Counted from the stretch's first letter, positions 45,396 to 57,723 are shown. The stretch is DNA of 64,000 bases from Aplectana chamaeleonis (GCA_029168955.1 JAPDOI010000701.1:124001-188000), one strand, 5' to 3'. A program made the numbers and translations. Notes: generated by a model from the letters alone, not told the origin.

Positions 45396-45847
45396 GACGA
45401 ATAACTTAAGCATCCATAGCAATATCGCGCAACTACGAAGTGAGCGACAATAAAAAGTTGAATTGTTTTTCTAAAGCTTTATTTCCACCCACAATTGAAA
45501 TTAATAAGGCACGACTCATCTCTAAACCTGTACGGGCTACAACGCAGAGAAAGCTACAAAATCAACTTTTCCGCTCTAACATAGCCTAAGAAGCTTCTTC
45601 GAGGAGCCTAACTAACTTTGCTTGCCCCATAAGCCAGCCAGATTGGTGGAGCCGAGCTCCATAGTTATCTCCAGAGGGTGCTTTCGCCTCTATGGTTTAA
45701 ATGAGAGGCGCAGAGTTCTGTTGTAGCCAACAACGGGGCACGGCTCCACCAACCTGGCTGGCTTATGGAGCGAGCAAAGTTAGAAACCCGATATATCATT
45801 CGACGCAGAATTTTACGTAGGTTGCAAAAACAACCCACACCATGGTA

Positions 45848-46322
45848 AAGCCACAGTCCAAACTCAGAATCGATTTCTCGTTTCTGTACCAATCTTGGAG
45901 AAAATTTCACGCTGATCACAATGGTGTCTCCAGAATCGCTCAGAACCCACTACGAAATGAGTTATGGCTCCTCAAAAATTTTGAATTTGAACTGGTAGAA
46001 GTTCGCGGACGAGTTGTCCTGAGCCTGTATTTCCTCGTTATTCGCAGCCATCATTCTGAAGCAGGTCACAATATAAAGCCAGACTGATAACGAAAGGAAG
46101 AACATAGATATTGAATGAAATCATTCGCGCGTCTCCTCCCTAAAGAGGTCGGAAACCTGCCAGTAGGCTTTGCCCATTTTTTCTTTCAAGGGGGCGTGGT
46201 CGACTTTTTCCTAGCTTTTTCTCGCTTATTTGAGCGAACTGAGATTTCGCGCTTGGCAGGGTTGCTATAGACGGCGACCGGACCAAAATATCAAAAATTA
46301 CCGCTGAGGTTGGACTGTGCCT
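45848..46322. mobile_element. TTAA MITE, family M3
   Basis: Left end AGCCACAGTCCAAACTC; right end GAGGTTGGACTGTGCCT followed by TTAA (46323-46326). About 85-90% identical over its length to 59288-59761. No coding capacity; the 81-codon frame is shared as a relic in both copies (LRIDFSF and RIAQNPLRNELWLLKN). Confidence 0.85.
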
Positions 46323-46329
46323 TTAAAGA

Positions 46330-47600
46330 GTTATAGGCGAAAAACCGGTGTTTCGTAAGATGAATAAGGCGGAAGGATCGAGGGAATATTTTTTTATGGA
46401 ACCTCACTCCTCACTGGAAGCACAAGTTGACGCAGAATTCTATCTCCAAGCACAAAAAAATTATGGACGAAAAACCGGCAGTGACACCCACCCAATCTTG
46501 AAAATGACTTGCATGAGTGTTGGGACACTTTCATTCTTTTTCGGGGCGTTTCACCGGTTATCACCGGTTTTCCCAATGATGGAGATTCCCCCTCCACCTG
46601 CCCAGAGGTGAAGGTTGGTGGAGTACACGGCTCCACCCAACGAAGCTATGGTTGGTGTTATGATTGCGCAGCGGCATAAAAGAGTGTGCGTGGCCAAGTG
46701 CGATTGCCATGTGGCTTCCCCCGTTAGAACCGTTCTAGTAGCCTCATCAGACGGTGTAGGGACCAAAATTTAGCTCTTTAAGGATATCATTCGGGGTATT
46801 CAAGTCTCCGGCAAACGGTCCGTTCGACGGACAACTCTCCCACGGCAGGCACGTTGATCCATTGGACTGGTCAATCCTCTTGATTCAAACTTACTTCCTT
46901 CCCCGATTTTCGCTGTTTTTCTCAAAAAACCTGAACCTTACGTTTTTGAGGAAGAAAGGATTATTTCGTCGTTGACGCTACATGCAGAGAAAGAGTCTTT
47001 TGAACCCACCTCACGCCTTCCAGTGATGCCTTGGAACACTCTCCGCAAAGTGCTTCGCTCTGGAACGTCGGTGCTCACCTAAAAATTCGAATTCCAGACG
47101 CAGATGTTTTTCGCCCTGGCACAGGTAATGTTAAACCAGGGTACTGCACGAGGTGTGGGCTGGCCAATTCTGCTCCGACCCCCCTCCACATCCACAAGAC
47201 CAGTTTTGCTCAGACCCTCCCCAGAAGCGTTAGTAGGTCGATTTTCGGCTGTTCTATCTCTTCTCATCTTTAGCAATGTGTTCAAACGGCTCATGCGGAA
47301 CGCTTGCTTCAGCGTTTCTTCGCAGTACAATTACTCTTGCAGTACTCTATTGGTAAGAATAAATTTGTCAAATGGTTAGAAAACTACCAAAATTGAAAGC
47401 TTGAAGCCAGTGCTATGCAAAAAAATGCGGATGTGTGAGGGCACGAGAGCACAGGGCAGTGCTCATTGCATTTAGAGGCAGCATGTACGCTCGTAAACGT
47501 GGTTGAGATAACTATGCAAATAGAATGGTTTGGCTCAGAACACAACGCTTATGCGTTTTGAAGTCAACAACGACTTACAGTGACGCTACGCATGTGATAA
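46330..47600. other. Unassigned stretch
   Basis: 46615-46760 repeats phrases from the hairpin near 45650 (GGTGGAGTACACGGCTCCACC). Frames of 80-91 codons around 46350 and 47100 show no domain. No gene called. Confidence 0.3.
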
Positions 47601-47603
47601 GTT

Positions 47604-47794
47604 GGCCCCGCCCTGTATCTGCCCGCCCATGTATTTGCTGTTCTCGTCCAAAACAGAGGTGCTGGACCATTTCCACCGTCGGCGACGCTATTGGTTTACC
47701 AATTGTACTAATTCTATCACCCACAGACGTCGCCGACGGTGGGAATGGCCCACCGCCTCTGTTTTGAAGGAGGACGCAAATACAGGGGGCGGCC
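47604..47794. mobile_element. 191-bp MITE, GGCC termini
   Basis: GGCCCCGCCCTGTATCTGC pairs with GCAAATACAGGGGGCGGCC; internal CCACCGTCGGCGACG pairs with CGTCGCCGACGGTGG. Flanks GTT and TTT, so a 3-bp duplication may have decayed. Confidence 0.72.
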
Positions 47795-47989
47795 TTTAAG
47801 TAGAGAGAAACTGAACGTGCAGAAGTGCACGTAACGGATAACAGCCTGTGCTATGCTAAAAATGCGGGTGTTTGAGGGTTCGATCCCCCGGAAGTCGACA
47901 ATTTCAAAAACCATGAGTAACGAGAGTTGTGTGTTTGAGTCCAGCGTTGCCGATTTATCCAGCATTCGAACTTTCACCGTCTCAGATGA

Positions 47990-48850
47990 ACTATCGCGGA
48001 ACGATCGCGAAATTCTGCCAGTCTCAAACCGAGAGCGTACCGCGTTCCTTCATCGACGATCCCACGATGCTCCATTGCGGAACCGCGAGGAATCGAGCCT
48101 GGGCCTAGCACGGAACGATCGCGAGATTCTACCAGTTTCAACCTGAGAGCGTATTGCGTCTTTCACAGTCTGCCGGACGACGCCGTCCGGCACGTCATAA
48201 GATAGGACCGCGGCATCGTGCAGTGCCGCAGTGCGACGCCGGATGACAGACGTCGCGATGCGGCGCTCGACGTCGGTGCGAAATTTCTCCGTTGATGGTG
48301 TGATGGTCGATATTATCGCTTGCTCTACCACAGGCCTTGTGGGCGCCGCGCGCGACGTCGGATAGCATTGGCGGACGTCGGACGGTAAAATAAGTGTGAA
48401 AGGGGCTTATCGCGTCTACAAATTGAAGCATTCGGGGTGTTACATCGCGGAGCCGCTACGAAACGAGCTCGGAATCATCGGTGGAAGATCGCGAGATTCT
48501 GCCAGCTTCTTGATGGTCTCTCGATGTTTCATCCGAGCGAGTGTTGCCTGTCAGATCAACCCAAAGCTACAAGGTATTTCCCTCGCCGTACACTGCTTTA
48601 CAAATCTGCACATCATGAGAATGCGGGACCAGGGGGAAACGATCAAGGTACCATCGCAGATCGCGAGTGCACCACGTTACTAGCGGGTGAACCTCTCAAC
48701 GATCGCGGTAACATCACAGCACTAGAACGAAAATGCCAACGGATGAGTCAATTGGGTAACTATCGCGGAACGAACGCGGATTGCGGGACTAGGGGGAGAC
48801 GAACACGGTACTATCGCGGATCACGGGAGCATCACGGTACTAGCGCGAAA
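47990..48850. repeat. Dispersed GATCGCG phrase repeats
   Basis: GGAACGATCGCGAAATTCTG and GGAACGATCGCGAGATTCTA (47998, 48113), GATCGCGAGATTCTGCCAGC (48487), then looser CGATCGCGGTAACATCAC/ACTATCGCGGATCACGG phrases to 48850. Period irregular. The 158-codon plus frame (48437-48913) lies in this low-complexity DNA and is not called. Confidence 0.6.
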
Positions 48851-49014
48851 GATTATCTAAGAGTAGAAGATGGTAAAAACGTCGAAGTCCACGGGCCTGA
48901 ACTAGTATTTTAACTGCAGTAACTTAGGTTCTAAATTGAAGACCGGGAAAATCCTAGCTTTAAGAAACTACACTAGGTGCCCTACCGTTTAAGACCTACT
49001 GCACCACTGGAGAA

Positions 49015-49170
49015 TCTCTTTGAAGAAAATTTCCTGGTGTGGGTTCTGTGACGATTTTGCGTTCTCTCAGTACTTAGGTGCGGGCCCAGCTGTGGGCCCA
49101 CAGTGCATTTTAGAGAAGAACCCACACTCAGTAAATTTTCTTGAAAGACACTCTCCAGGGGCGCGGAAGG
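49015..49170. repeat. Hairpin
   Basis: TGGAGAATCTCTTTGAAGAA pairs with TTCTTGAAAGACACTCTCCA, closing on GGGCCCAGCTGTGGGCCC. A second hairpin of similar kind lies at 49570-49690 (GGGCTGGGATTCATGAACGC paired with CATGAATCCCAGCCC). Confidence 0.7.
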
Positions 49171-49699
49171 TTTTGAACGGTCGAATATAATGTCTAGTTT
49201 CTCAAAGCCAGGTTTTTCTCACATAACTGATTTATCACTTAACCTATAACTTTTTAAAAACTTTCAAAAATAAAAATTTTAGGAATGTAGGTGTGGAACT
49301 TCGGCAAGGATGGCTCATTCTTTTCACGGCTCTTTTATAAGTTTTTACTTCGATTTTGCTTTATCTTCACAACCAGTGGTGATGTTTTCCTACATTCTTC
49401 TCCAGCCAGATACTCAACTGCTGACCCCTGGAGAAGAACGGCGTGTGGATGAAGACACTCCGCTCTCCACTTCTTTTATACCCCTACTCTTTATCAATTC
49501 GTTATCAACAATTTTGCTTACGAGAGCCATCCTTCCCGAAGCTCTATACCTACATTCTAATTTTAGTATGGGCTGGGATTCATGAACGCAAACCATGGGC
49601 TACACTTGGCTTTGTCTCCAAAGATTGCGCGCTATTTCCACCGCAAACCCAGGTGTAGCCCTTAGTTTCTCATCCATGAATCCCAGCCCAGGTGAATGG

Positions 49700-50842
49700 A
49701 CGAGGCTGCGACGGTAGATCACCGCGCGCGCAATATTAACCCTATTGGCGTGTGATGCCGGCAACACCGCACGGCCAGCCTCCTGGTCCATGCGTCAGAC
49801 TAAATCGAATGCGGAAACCATACTTTTTGGAGCTGGACGATTTTTTTCGACGGTTACGCCCACAGTGCAGTGCCGTTCAACGTCCATCGTAGATATTGCA
49901 AGTAAGTTACCGAAGTGAATCGACCCCGCTCGACTCAGATATCCATGTCTCAAAACTCCTAGTTTTCAAAATTATCGACATGTGGTGGGACCACACCTAA
50001 GAAAGGTGAGAGCCTGCATACTGTAGCGGTCTTCGGCGTTCATCTGGGATGGTGAAAGTTTGAATATGTGGTTAGTCGACCACGCTCAACTCAAATATCA
50101 ACTCTCGTAACTCCAAGTTTTCAATATTGTCGACTTCCGGCGGACCGGAGAAAGGTGTGAGCCTGCAAGCCCCGTTGTTCCCTTTATTCTCAACTGCTCT
50201 CTTTACTCTGGTCAGCTCGCGCACATTGGCTGCAAAAGGCGGAAAGTAAAAGTCTCGGACAACTCGTCCACGATGCTTCCCTAGCTCAATTTTCGAGGGA
50301 CCATAACTCCGTTCCCACAACGTCTTGCACGATTCCAGAGACATCATTGGAATCAGAATGGAACCGTTCTCAAGATAGGCAAAGAAACAGGAAAGGGATT
50401 TCTATCGTGAACACTGCCTTGAAACACTTTACACTGAGGATTCATATGTCCTGATAATCATTTTGAAAACAGTTTTATTATGACTTCACCCTAGGCTTCC
50501 TAATTGAACTTCGTCAATCGTAACTTACTCGAAACAGCCTTTCTGTTAAATCGCGATGTATATTTGAAGTCCATGTGGAAAGCTGCTCTTGATGGTATTT
50601 ACTCACACACAGGATGGTACGATTGGTCTTCCTCCAAAGTCAGACCCCCCTCTACACCCCTCCGGAACTCAGACCCCCGCTGTGGAGACCCACACCCGCG
50701 CCGAACCCTGTTTGAGACAGCTCTTACAGAGAGCGTGACTCGTCGTAAAACGGCCACCTATTATTAGATTTGGATGGTTTCCGCGAAGTTGTGCGCAAAA
50801 GTGCAGGAGCGGTAGAATTCTGGACTTAGAGGCAGTGTTCAC
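49700..50842. other. MITE fragments and unassigned DNA
   Basis: 49700-49800 repeats 32930-33015. 50195-50430 is an M1-type right half ending TATCGTGAACACTGCCT (50405). 50828-50842 is the start of another M1 element, into which the 9-bp-TSD element inserted. Confidence 0.55.
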
Positions 50843-51228
50843 TAGACTTGGTACCGAATCGAAAACATATTCGAAAATTAATCGATTAGTTCGAATACTC
50901 GAGCATTCGATTATTCGATTTATTCGGGAATTTGAATTCTGAGGTTTATTCGAATATTCGATTTATTCGAAAATTTGAATTTTGGATTTATTCAAATATT
51001 CGATTTATTCGAAAATTTGAATTTTGGATTTATTCAAATATTCGATTTATTAAGAAATTTGAATTTTGGATTTATTCGAATGTTCGATTTATTTGGGAAT
51101 GTAAATTTTGCATTAATTCGAATAATCGATTCATTCGTGAATTGAAATTTCGGGGTTTATTTGAACATTCGGCCAATTTCGGTGCCCCATATTCGAATTA
51201 GACCGGTAACAGGCGACTCATCCCAGCA

Positions 51229-51504
51229 CTTTCCGGAGAGCGAAAACTTCGTTGCGAGGTGATTTCTTTACAAACCGAGCGGGCTCTGCATACTTGAAGT
51301 TGACGAAGTCGGAACTGTCGCCACTATCATAACTCTGTTTTAGGCGCGAATTCGCTGCACTGCTATTGAAGCCGTAGCCTGTACTTCTTTGGTCTTGTAC
51401 TCGGTTATCTCGTACCCTCATCTAGATTATATGTATTCCTTTTTGTGTTTGTTCTATAACGTTCGCCTTATGTGACGTAATAAACTAAACTAAACTAAAC
51501 CAAA
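51229..51504. mobile_element. LINE 3'-end fragment
   Basis: Absent from copy 1 at the matching point (CATCC|CATTTACG). It ends ACGTAATAAACTAAACTAAACTAAACC, that is, a TAAAC tandem tail typical of 5'-truncated LINE insertions. No readable domain. Confidence 0.65.
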
Positions 51505-51663
51505 CCCATTTACGATGAAAACTGAAATACGCCCTAAATTTAGATTTCTGAAAACTTTGAAGGTGTGAGAGCTTCTCCAGTCATTTTCACAAAAGTATGA
51601 ATTTCGCCCACCAGACAGTCCGATCCCCTGCCAAATATCGGGGAGTACATCGATGGAGACGAG

Positions 51664-52249
51664 TTGCCCGCAACCGAATTAGACATAACCTATTCCATTT
51701 ATCCTTGAAATAGAAACTTAACAGAATGTAATTCTGCAAATGGGGTAATCCTTTTTATGTGTAGGTTTTCTGCAGTTCGTTCTTGTGCGCAAGATTCTCG
51801 CCCTCCCAGTGGGGTGCCGCACTTTTTCCCAGGCACATGACGCGCTCCCAGTTGGATCCCGTACACTTCGCAGGCGCTTGGCGCACTCACGCTTGAGTCT
51901 CATACACTATACCCGCCGTCCTGCGCACTCCCAGCTTGGTGCCGCACATTTGCGGTCAGGTCAACACTCACCGGTCCACTCTTAGCCGTTTTTTAATGTA
52001 TTAATTCTACAAACATCATTACCACGATTATCATTTTATACATACATACTACCTTAGACTAACCGTATGGCTCACAATACCCCCCCCCTCCGCGATTAGG
52101 TCCCCGTCGTAGTCGGCCGAGAGCCGAACTGGGCCGCCCTTTCCCATCCACAGTGATCCGGCGCCATCCCTCCCCTCCCTAGTGATCCAGCGCCGTCCTA
52201 CCCCGTCCATTGTGGTCCGATGTATGTGTATAGATTGGGTTGGCACACT
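51664..52249. mobile_element. 586-bp insertion with 4-bp duplication
   Basis: Interrupts copy 2 relative to copy 1 (GACGAG|TCGCACGG); CGAG flanks both sides. It contains repeated phrases GTGCCGCAC, GCGCACTC and CCCAGTTGG at 51800-51960 and a C8 tract near 52080. Class unknown. Confidence 0.6.
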
Positions 52250-53540
52250 CGAGCACACGGCTTAGTCCGGCCACAACGGAGGGGGGGGGTTCCTACCTCA
52301 GTAAGCATACGCATCGACCGGGACGGCCACTAGCGGGACAAGTGGGATCAGTCGAGACAAATCGGGGGGGGGGGCAATTTCGACCTGAGTAAGCAAAGCA
52401 TTGAATACGTATCGACCGGGCTGGGTACAGCATATAGGCCGACCATGGCGGGGCCATTATGGAAGCCTATCTTAGTGCTTGGTCGTAGGTCCGATCCCTC
52501 CCCCCAGCGAACGTCGAGGGGTTTAACCCAAGAATGTGCGGAAATTTAATTCAGTAAACAAGAAGTCCAGTTTGTCAGAAAACAGAAACAGAAGACGCAA
52601 GCGGCTAGAAAACAGAAATCTACGCACACGCACGGTCCGACCTCTTCCATGTGACACATAACGCCTCGCGCCGTAGCCTGGGGCGGGATTCGCGAAGCGC
52701 TAACCACGTTTTAGCCATGGCTACCGTAACCACGGTTAAGCACATCGTGTGTGAATCGATTGGCCTCAAACCATGGCTAAACCGTGGTTATCGTTTCGTG
52801 AATTCGTGACCTGGTCGGGAAAGATTTACTTGGCAAGGAGTGGCGCAGTGATGTTGTCTGGTTGCTTTTCCCCTCCTCATCTTGAGATCTAGCACAGCAC
52901 CGCATACAAACATTTTGCCGAAAAATTATCTAGCGGCCATTGATGAATTGATACCCGTTCAAAATCGCAAAGTCACATCTGCCACTACCACAGTGGCCGT
53001 TTTCTGCTTAAACGGGATCATTGAGTCTGGAATTCTTCCGGTAATCTCCAAATAGTCCCCGTTTTGACGGTAGTTCACGAAAAAAGGTCTCCGAGCCCCT
53101 CAAAAAAAATTGAAAGTTCCGCTGCGGTCCTGATCTCGATTTTGAAATGTCGAATATTATTCGAATATCCGAATAGGGTTCAAAAATTCGAATAGTTGGC
53201 CGACTTTTCGAATGTATTCATTCATTTGGAAATTTTTAGAGGCCCTGTTCGAGTGCATTCATTTATTTGGAAATTTTTAAAAGGCCTTATTCGAATGTAT
53301 TCATTTATTCGAGATTTTTTAAAAAGCCTTATTCGAATGTATTCATTTATTTGAGATTTTTAAGAGGCCCTATTCGAATGTATTCATTTAATCGGGATTT
53401 TTTAAAAGGCATTATTCTAATGCATTCATTCATTCGGAAATTTTTTGAAAGGCCGTATACGAATTATTCATTCATTCGTAAACTGGGGTCGAATGCCCAT
53501 GTATAGTGTTCACGATAATCTACGAATTAAAGATAAATGG

Positions 53541-54056
53541 CTAAATCGATTGCTTGGCCCCGGGTAGAACTGAAATGACGAAGAAATTGAGAAAAACGCA
53601 CCGGAAGGGCACGAAGTCCTTTACTCTCATCCGCCTCTCTACTCTCACAGGAACTGTTCGATGTAACAACGAAATCTTTTGTTGACCCGTCTCTTGCGAA
53701 TGTCTACTCTCTGTTGCTCCGCTCTTCCTTCCGTCACCGAAAATTGACGGGTTTAGGCTTCCCGCGAGCTCAAAACTCGTCCTAAGCATACATCGCCCAT
53801 GTATGGTTACTGCGTGGTTTTCTGAGCTCGCACTAAGCATTGCCTGGGGTTGATTAGGTGTTGGAAGCCTACTAGGATACAGATTAGACGGGGAAAGCAA
53901 ACAACGGACACTACAGAGTCCATAAAGACGCGTGAGCTTGCGGTAACGGAGTGAATAAGGAACATACGTATCGACATTTGACGACTCTGACGTGTTTCTG
54001 CGGCCACTCACAGGAGAGAGTACACGCATGGAGCTGAGCAGCAGAGAAGGAGACAA
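53541..54056 (-). CDS. Unexplained 171-codon minus frame
   Basis: The longest open frame here that no repeat accounts for. Start at 54056, stop near 53541. Ser/Arg rich, with no domain, signal peptide or membrane segment I can name; it begins MSPSLLLSSMRVLSPVSGRR. No partner exon found. It could be chance, a lineage-specific gene or an old transposon gene. Confidence 0.22.
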   Translation of the reverse strand: MSPSLLLSSMRVLSPVSGRRNTSESSNVDTYVPYSLRYRKLTRLYGLCSVRCLLSPSNLYPSRLPTPNQPQAMLSASSENHAVTIHGRCMLRTSFELAGSLNPSIFGDGRKSGATESRHSQETGQQKISLLHRTVPVRVERRMRVKDFVPFRCVFLNFFVISVLPGAKQSI

Positions 54057-55186
54057 AGGAGGAGGGCCCTAATTGAAACCCGAAATTTGGCGCCTGATCA
54101 TTTCATTTGCGTGCCTTCTTTGTATGCTAATGATTTTCATGTCATCTTAAATCATTTTCTTCGTTCTCTGTTCTTCCTCGTCAGTCTGGACTTCGGCAAG
54201 TAATACAGATGTACGCCGGTAAACCCGCAAGGAGTCCACCAACTGCTCTGGTCAAACCCTTTATAGTCCGCGGGACGCCAGCAGGCGATGGAGTGGTCGT
54301 TTCATGATCCACTCCATTTAAGCAGAATGCAAAAATGAGCTCTGTTTTTTGTTATTATTTGATGAACCAGTTTTTTTCTGCTATTGGAAGAACTCATTCT
54401 TGCCCTTCGAAGGTCGGACTTTGCATTCATTGATCGTCTATAGATTTCTGTCTTGTGGTACCACATGTTTTGAGAGAGGTCCGCCTCTCATGGCTAAATA
54501 ATCATCATCCTGGTTTTGAATTTCCATTATCACGTGAACATGCTACGTGTTCTTTGTGGCTTTATTTGAGCGGTGTACAAGTTACGTGTTCTCTGTTCTT
54601 TTTGGAGTGTGAGAAGAGTTTTGTAGAAGAGTTTAAAATGATTTTGTTTATTTTCTTTAACCTCTAATGACCCTCCTTCGGTGTATGCGAGTGAAGAAAG
54701 GTATGGCTTGCTGTGTAGTCTTGAGTCCCTTCCATATTTTACCGACCGACGTCAAGCGACTCGAGATGATAAACTAAATTAGATGAGATGGATAGCAAAG
54801 GGTTTATGGATATGCCGCATTCGATAACGAATCGTCAGACGACGGTCCTGCTGGTATCGAACTCACAACTGCGAGTGTCTGAGTCAGAGTTGATCGAGAA
54901 AATCACCGTGGCCGACCCGTTCGATTAAAAAAACATGGAGGTTGCAAATAACACCCGGTGTAGCCAGCTGTGGCTGACGCGATCAATTTGAATGAATTAT
55001 GTGGAACGATATCATGGATATCATTCATTTCTTAGCTTATATCATGTGAACATCGGTCGTGTCAGCCACATCGGGTGGTTTTTCTGAGATAGTTTTATAA
55101 CAGGTTGGGTCATTGATTCTTCTAAACACAGAAAGAGGACTGATCTAGTGGGGAGATGAAGAGGTCTTTGTTCGAAATTCTTGCAT
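54057..55186. other. Unassigned stretch
   Basis: T-rich DNA with a plus frame of 70 codons (54455-54667) without domain. A tRNA-like B-box phrase occurs on the minus strand near 54850-54870. No gene. Confidence 0.3.
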
Positions 55187-56226
55187 AGGATATTACTGCG
55201 TAATATCAAGAAAAAGTGAACAATTCTGTAAAAAAGAGGTCTTCCAAGCAAAAGTGGTTTGGTTAGCGTTACAAACGTTTCAACAAAAAGGGAACAATAG
55301 GAAAGTGGAATGAGGAGAGTGTACAAAAAATGAACAATATCCTCTAAAAACTTTTCTTTGTCGAACCTTCTAAACAGCGAAAACAAACCGTTGTGGTACT
55401 TTATGGGGAAGAACTGAATGATTTCCTAAAACAATTTGACATCATCTCCTCTTTAAATGATAGCTATTAAAGGCAGTGTTCACGATGAAAAAAGTTTTCA
55501 AAATTCCACTAGGATTGGGTAGTGGAGGGACACTCTGTAAGGTTAACGTCGAAAGAACGCATGAAAACGAGCCAAGAAACGCTCCAAAAGAGCCCGAAGT
55601 TGCAACTTCGAGCGCATTGAAAACCCCAAAAGCGCATCACAGGCCCACCGACGTGAACCAATGAATGCTCGAGATCGTGAGATGAACGATGATTTTCAAT
55701 CGTTAGCCCCGTTCTTCCCTTCAATCTCAGCTTCTCTCTTTACTCAGGTCAGCTCGCATAGATCGGCTGCAAAAGACGGAAGTTACAAGCCTCGGACAAC
55801 TCGTCCACCATGTTTCCTTAGCTGAATCTTTGAGGGACCATGACTCCGTTCCCAGAAGGTCTTGTACGATTTCAGAGACATCATTGGAATCAGCATGGGG
55901 CCGTTTTCAAGATAGGCGAGGAAACAGAAAAACAATTTTTATCGTGAACACTGCCTTTAAGTACACATGCATATATGTATACATATTTTGTCGGCACTCA
56001 CATAATCGAAGTCCTTTATCGGGTCAAAAGCGCTTATTCATAGAGAACCGCAACGGTTTGTTTCCGCCGGTCAGGAGTTTCGACAAAGAAAAGAGTTTTT
56101 AGAGGATATCGTTCATTGTTTGTACACTCTCCTCATTCCACTTTCCTATTGTTCCCTTTTTGATGAAACATTTGTAACGCAAACCAAATCACTTTTGCTT
56201 GGGAGACCCCTATTTTACAGAATTGG
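55187..56226. mobile_element. Foldback element, copy 2, with nested MITE
   Basis: Same ends as 5863-6515; arms about 55219-55395 and 56045-56226, about 85% alike. The spacer is split by an M1 MITE (55471-55956). It is much more decayed than copy 1. Confidence 0.82.
55471..55956. mobile_element. TTAA MITE, family M1
   Basis: Ends AGGCAGTGTTCACGATGAAA and TTTTTATCGTGAACACTGCCT-type, flanked by TTAA (55467-55470, 55957-55960). A well-preserved reference copy of the family (486 bp). Confidence 0.9.
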
Positions 56227-56279
56227 TCTAGTCATTACTATGAACAGAAGACAGTCACTCCGGGTGCATTAGAATGAAT

Positions 56280-56640
56280 GCATTTTGCAGCTTCAAAATA
56301 GGCTTAGTGCACCTTCAAAGTAAGCTAAGTGAGGTGTAGAAGTATGGTGAGCGCCGTTTTAAAGTAGGCTTAAAGCACTTTCGAGGTAGGATGAGTGCAA
56401 CCTTGAGATAAGTTAATGCAGATTCGAAGTAAGCTTGGTGCCACTTTATAGTATCCTCTACGCTGCCTTGAAGTAGGATGAATGCAGCCTTGAGGTAAGG
56501 TTAGAGCAGATTATAAGTGAGCTTAGTGCGGCTTTGAAGTATCCTCTGCGCAACCTTGAAGTGGGGTGAATGCAGCCTTGAAGTAAGCTTATTGCGCGTT
56601 CGAGGGCAGGTTGTTGCGCCTTTAATGGAACTAGGTGGAA
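56280..56640. repeat. Degenerate short tandem repeat
   Basis: About twelve units of roughly 30 bp: GTGCAGCCTTGAAGTAAGCTT and variants (TTCAAAGTAAGCTAAGTG, CTTGAGGTAAGGTTAGAGC). No coding value. Confidence 0.75.
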
Positions 56641-56716
56641 GCAATCAACCTAGATACTTCAAAGCCGTGGAAAGCTTTCCCAGAAAGTTCTGAAAATGAC
56701 ACTGAAATAAGACGTT

Positions 56717-56987
56717 TTAGTGCGTTTCTCGCCGTTTCGTCGTAATTCTCGTAATACTTGGTGGCCAACGCATTGTTTTTAAGTGGAAAACTCGGGTGCG
56801 AAAATCATCGTGAACACTGAAATCATCAAACACTGAAAGCATCAAAGTCAAGTACATTGACTACCTAAGACTAACCACTGGCCACACTGTTCTCTTCCTC
56901 CGTTCTTGGACATCTTTCGTCTCCTCGGTTCCTTCATCACTGTCATCGGAGAGAACTTTCTCGACTGGCGTTGAAGCCAAGCGTGAA
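56717..56987 (-). CDS. Candidate host exons (minus), acidic small protein
   Basis: Exon 56865-56987 (123 nt) lies between a strong acceptor atttctttcag and a donor gtagtc. It encodes about 41 residues with an acidic patch and a basic patch (SDDSDEGTEE, QERRKRTVWP). A 48-bp intron and acceptor gatgatttcag lead in phase to exon 56717-56816, which ends TAA after a Lys/Arg-rich 32 residues. The second exon starts inside a sequence like the end of an M1 MITE (GTGTTCACGATGATTTTCG), so it may be an exonised transposon end or a false join. A possible start codon lies at 57132 (MSDE, donor gtacac). The opposite strand is also open here for about 110 codons, which lowers confidence. Confidence 0.38.
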
Positions 56988-57530
56988 CTGAAAGAAATTT
57001 CCGAGTCTAGCATGATGGTTTCGCTATTTTCTTGCAACAAAAACCTGGGTGCACAGCTTCAGGGACTACAAGATATAAGCACAACTTTAAATTCTAGTAG
57101 AGAAGGTAGTGAGTGTACTTCTCGTCAGACATGGTCGATGTACATAATTAGGTATATAAAGGCTCATACTTCTCTCATATACCATACGTAACATATAGCC
57201 TTTCTCCCTCATTTCTAGCCGGGCGATGTAAAACTTATCACGCTAATCAAGCCGAAAACTTCCTATCACCGTTATATTTGGCCATCATCGACCGCTCCGC
57301 TAGTTGCGCCGCCCGGACTCATCCAGTTACCATCTAGCGTTTCGCTAGCACTTACAGGGAGAGAAACCAAAGTTTACAAGCTACTTGAAAGCCTCACGCA
57401 ATGAGAAAACGTCAGTAGCACTGTTCTGTACATTACCTATTAATTATTCAGTACCAAGTTCAACCAGACCGTTGGATTATCCCTCGCCGGAGGTAATTCC
57501 GTCGCTATTTGAAGACTCAGTACATTTCAG

Positions 57531-57723
57531 AGCTAGAGAACAGGAAAAAGACAAGTCTATTGAGCAGTGCAAAATGTGGAAGAACTCCAAAAGAATTTTT
57601 CCAGTCAAGTCCATCCGGAGAAGAGCAGCAAGCCGGAAGTACGCTTGGCGAGGTTGAAGTGTGCGCCGTTCAGGAGATGTGGCTGAGGTTCGGCTCCTCC
57701 ACAAGACGTATGTTTTACTTTTG
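57531..57723 (+). CDS. Candidate exon (plus)
   Basis: Between acceptor acatttcag (57530) and donor gtatgt (57708), a frame of about 60 codons is Glu/Gln/Ser rich (KEFFQSSPSGEEQQ, LGEVEVCAVQEMW) and looks protein-like; unspliced it stops at 57723. Two minus frames overlap it. An upstream plus-strand stretch (57219-57405, after acceptor tttctag) is also open but does not join in phase. Confidence 0.25.

Larger units (their letters stand above)
50843..53504. mobile_element. Non-autonomous element with 9-bp TSD, copy 2
   Basis: Duplication AGTGTTCAC at 50834-50842 and 53505-53513. About 90% or more identical to 141-1966 across its length, with two extra insertions: 51229-51504 and 51664-52249. 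Both terminal arrays are present (50930-51160 and 53190-53480). The target was the AGGCAGTGTTCACGAT end of an M1 MITE. Confidence 0.88.

Noticed and set aside
47840..47910. tRNA gene
   Set aside because: A B-box-like GGTTCGATCCCC is present, but no acceptor stem, D arm or anticodon arm can be folded around it.
48437..48913. 158-codon plus frame
   Set aside because: Falls in irregular GATCGCG repeats, Arg/Gly/Asn rich, no domain.
51480..51505. Telomere-like TAAAC repeat
   Set aside because: Only a few units at the end of a LINE fragment; it is the tail of that insertion.
54835..54905. tRNA-derived SINE on the minus strand
   Set aside because: AGTTCGATACC resembles a B box with a plausible T arm, but no A box, tail or second copy was found in the window.
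57219..57405. Plus-strand exon after acceptor tttctag
   Set aside because: Open for about 62 codons and protein-like, but it does not join in phase with either neighbouring plus-strand frame, has no start, and conflicts with the minus-strand exons next to it.
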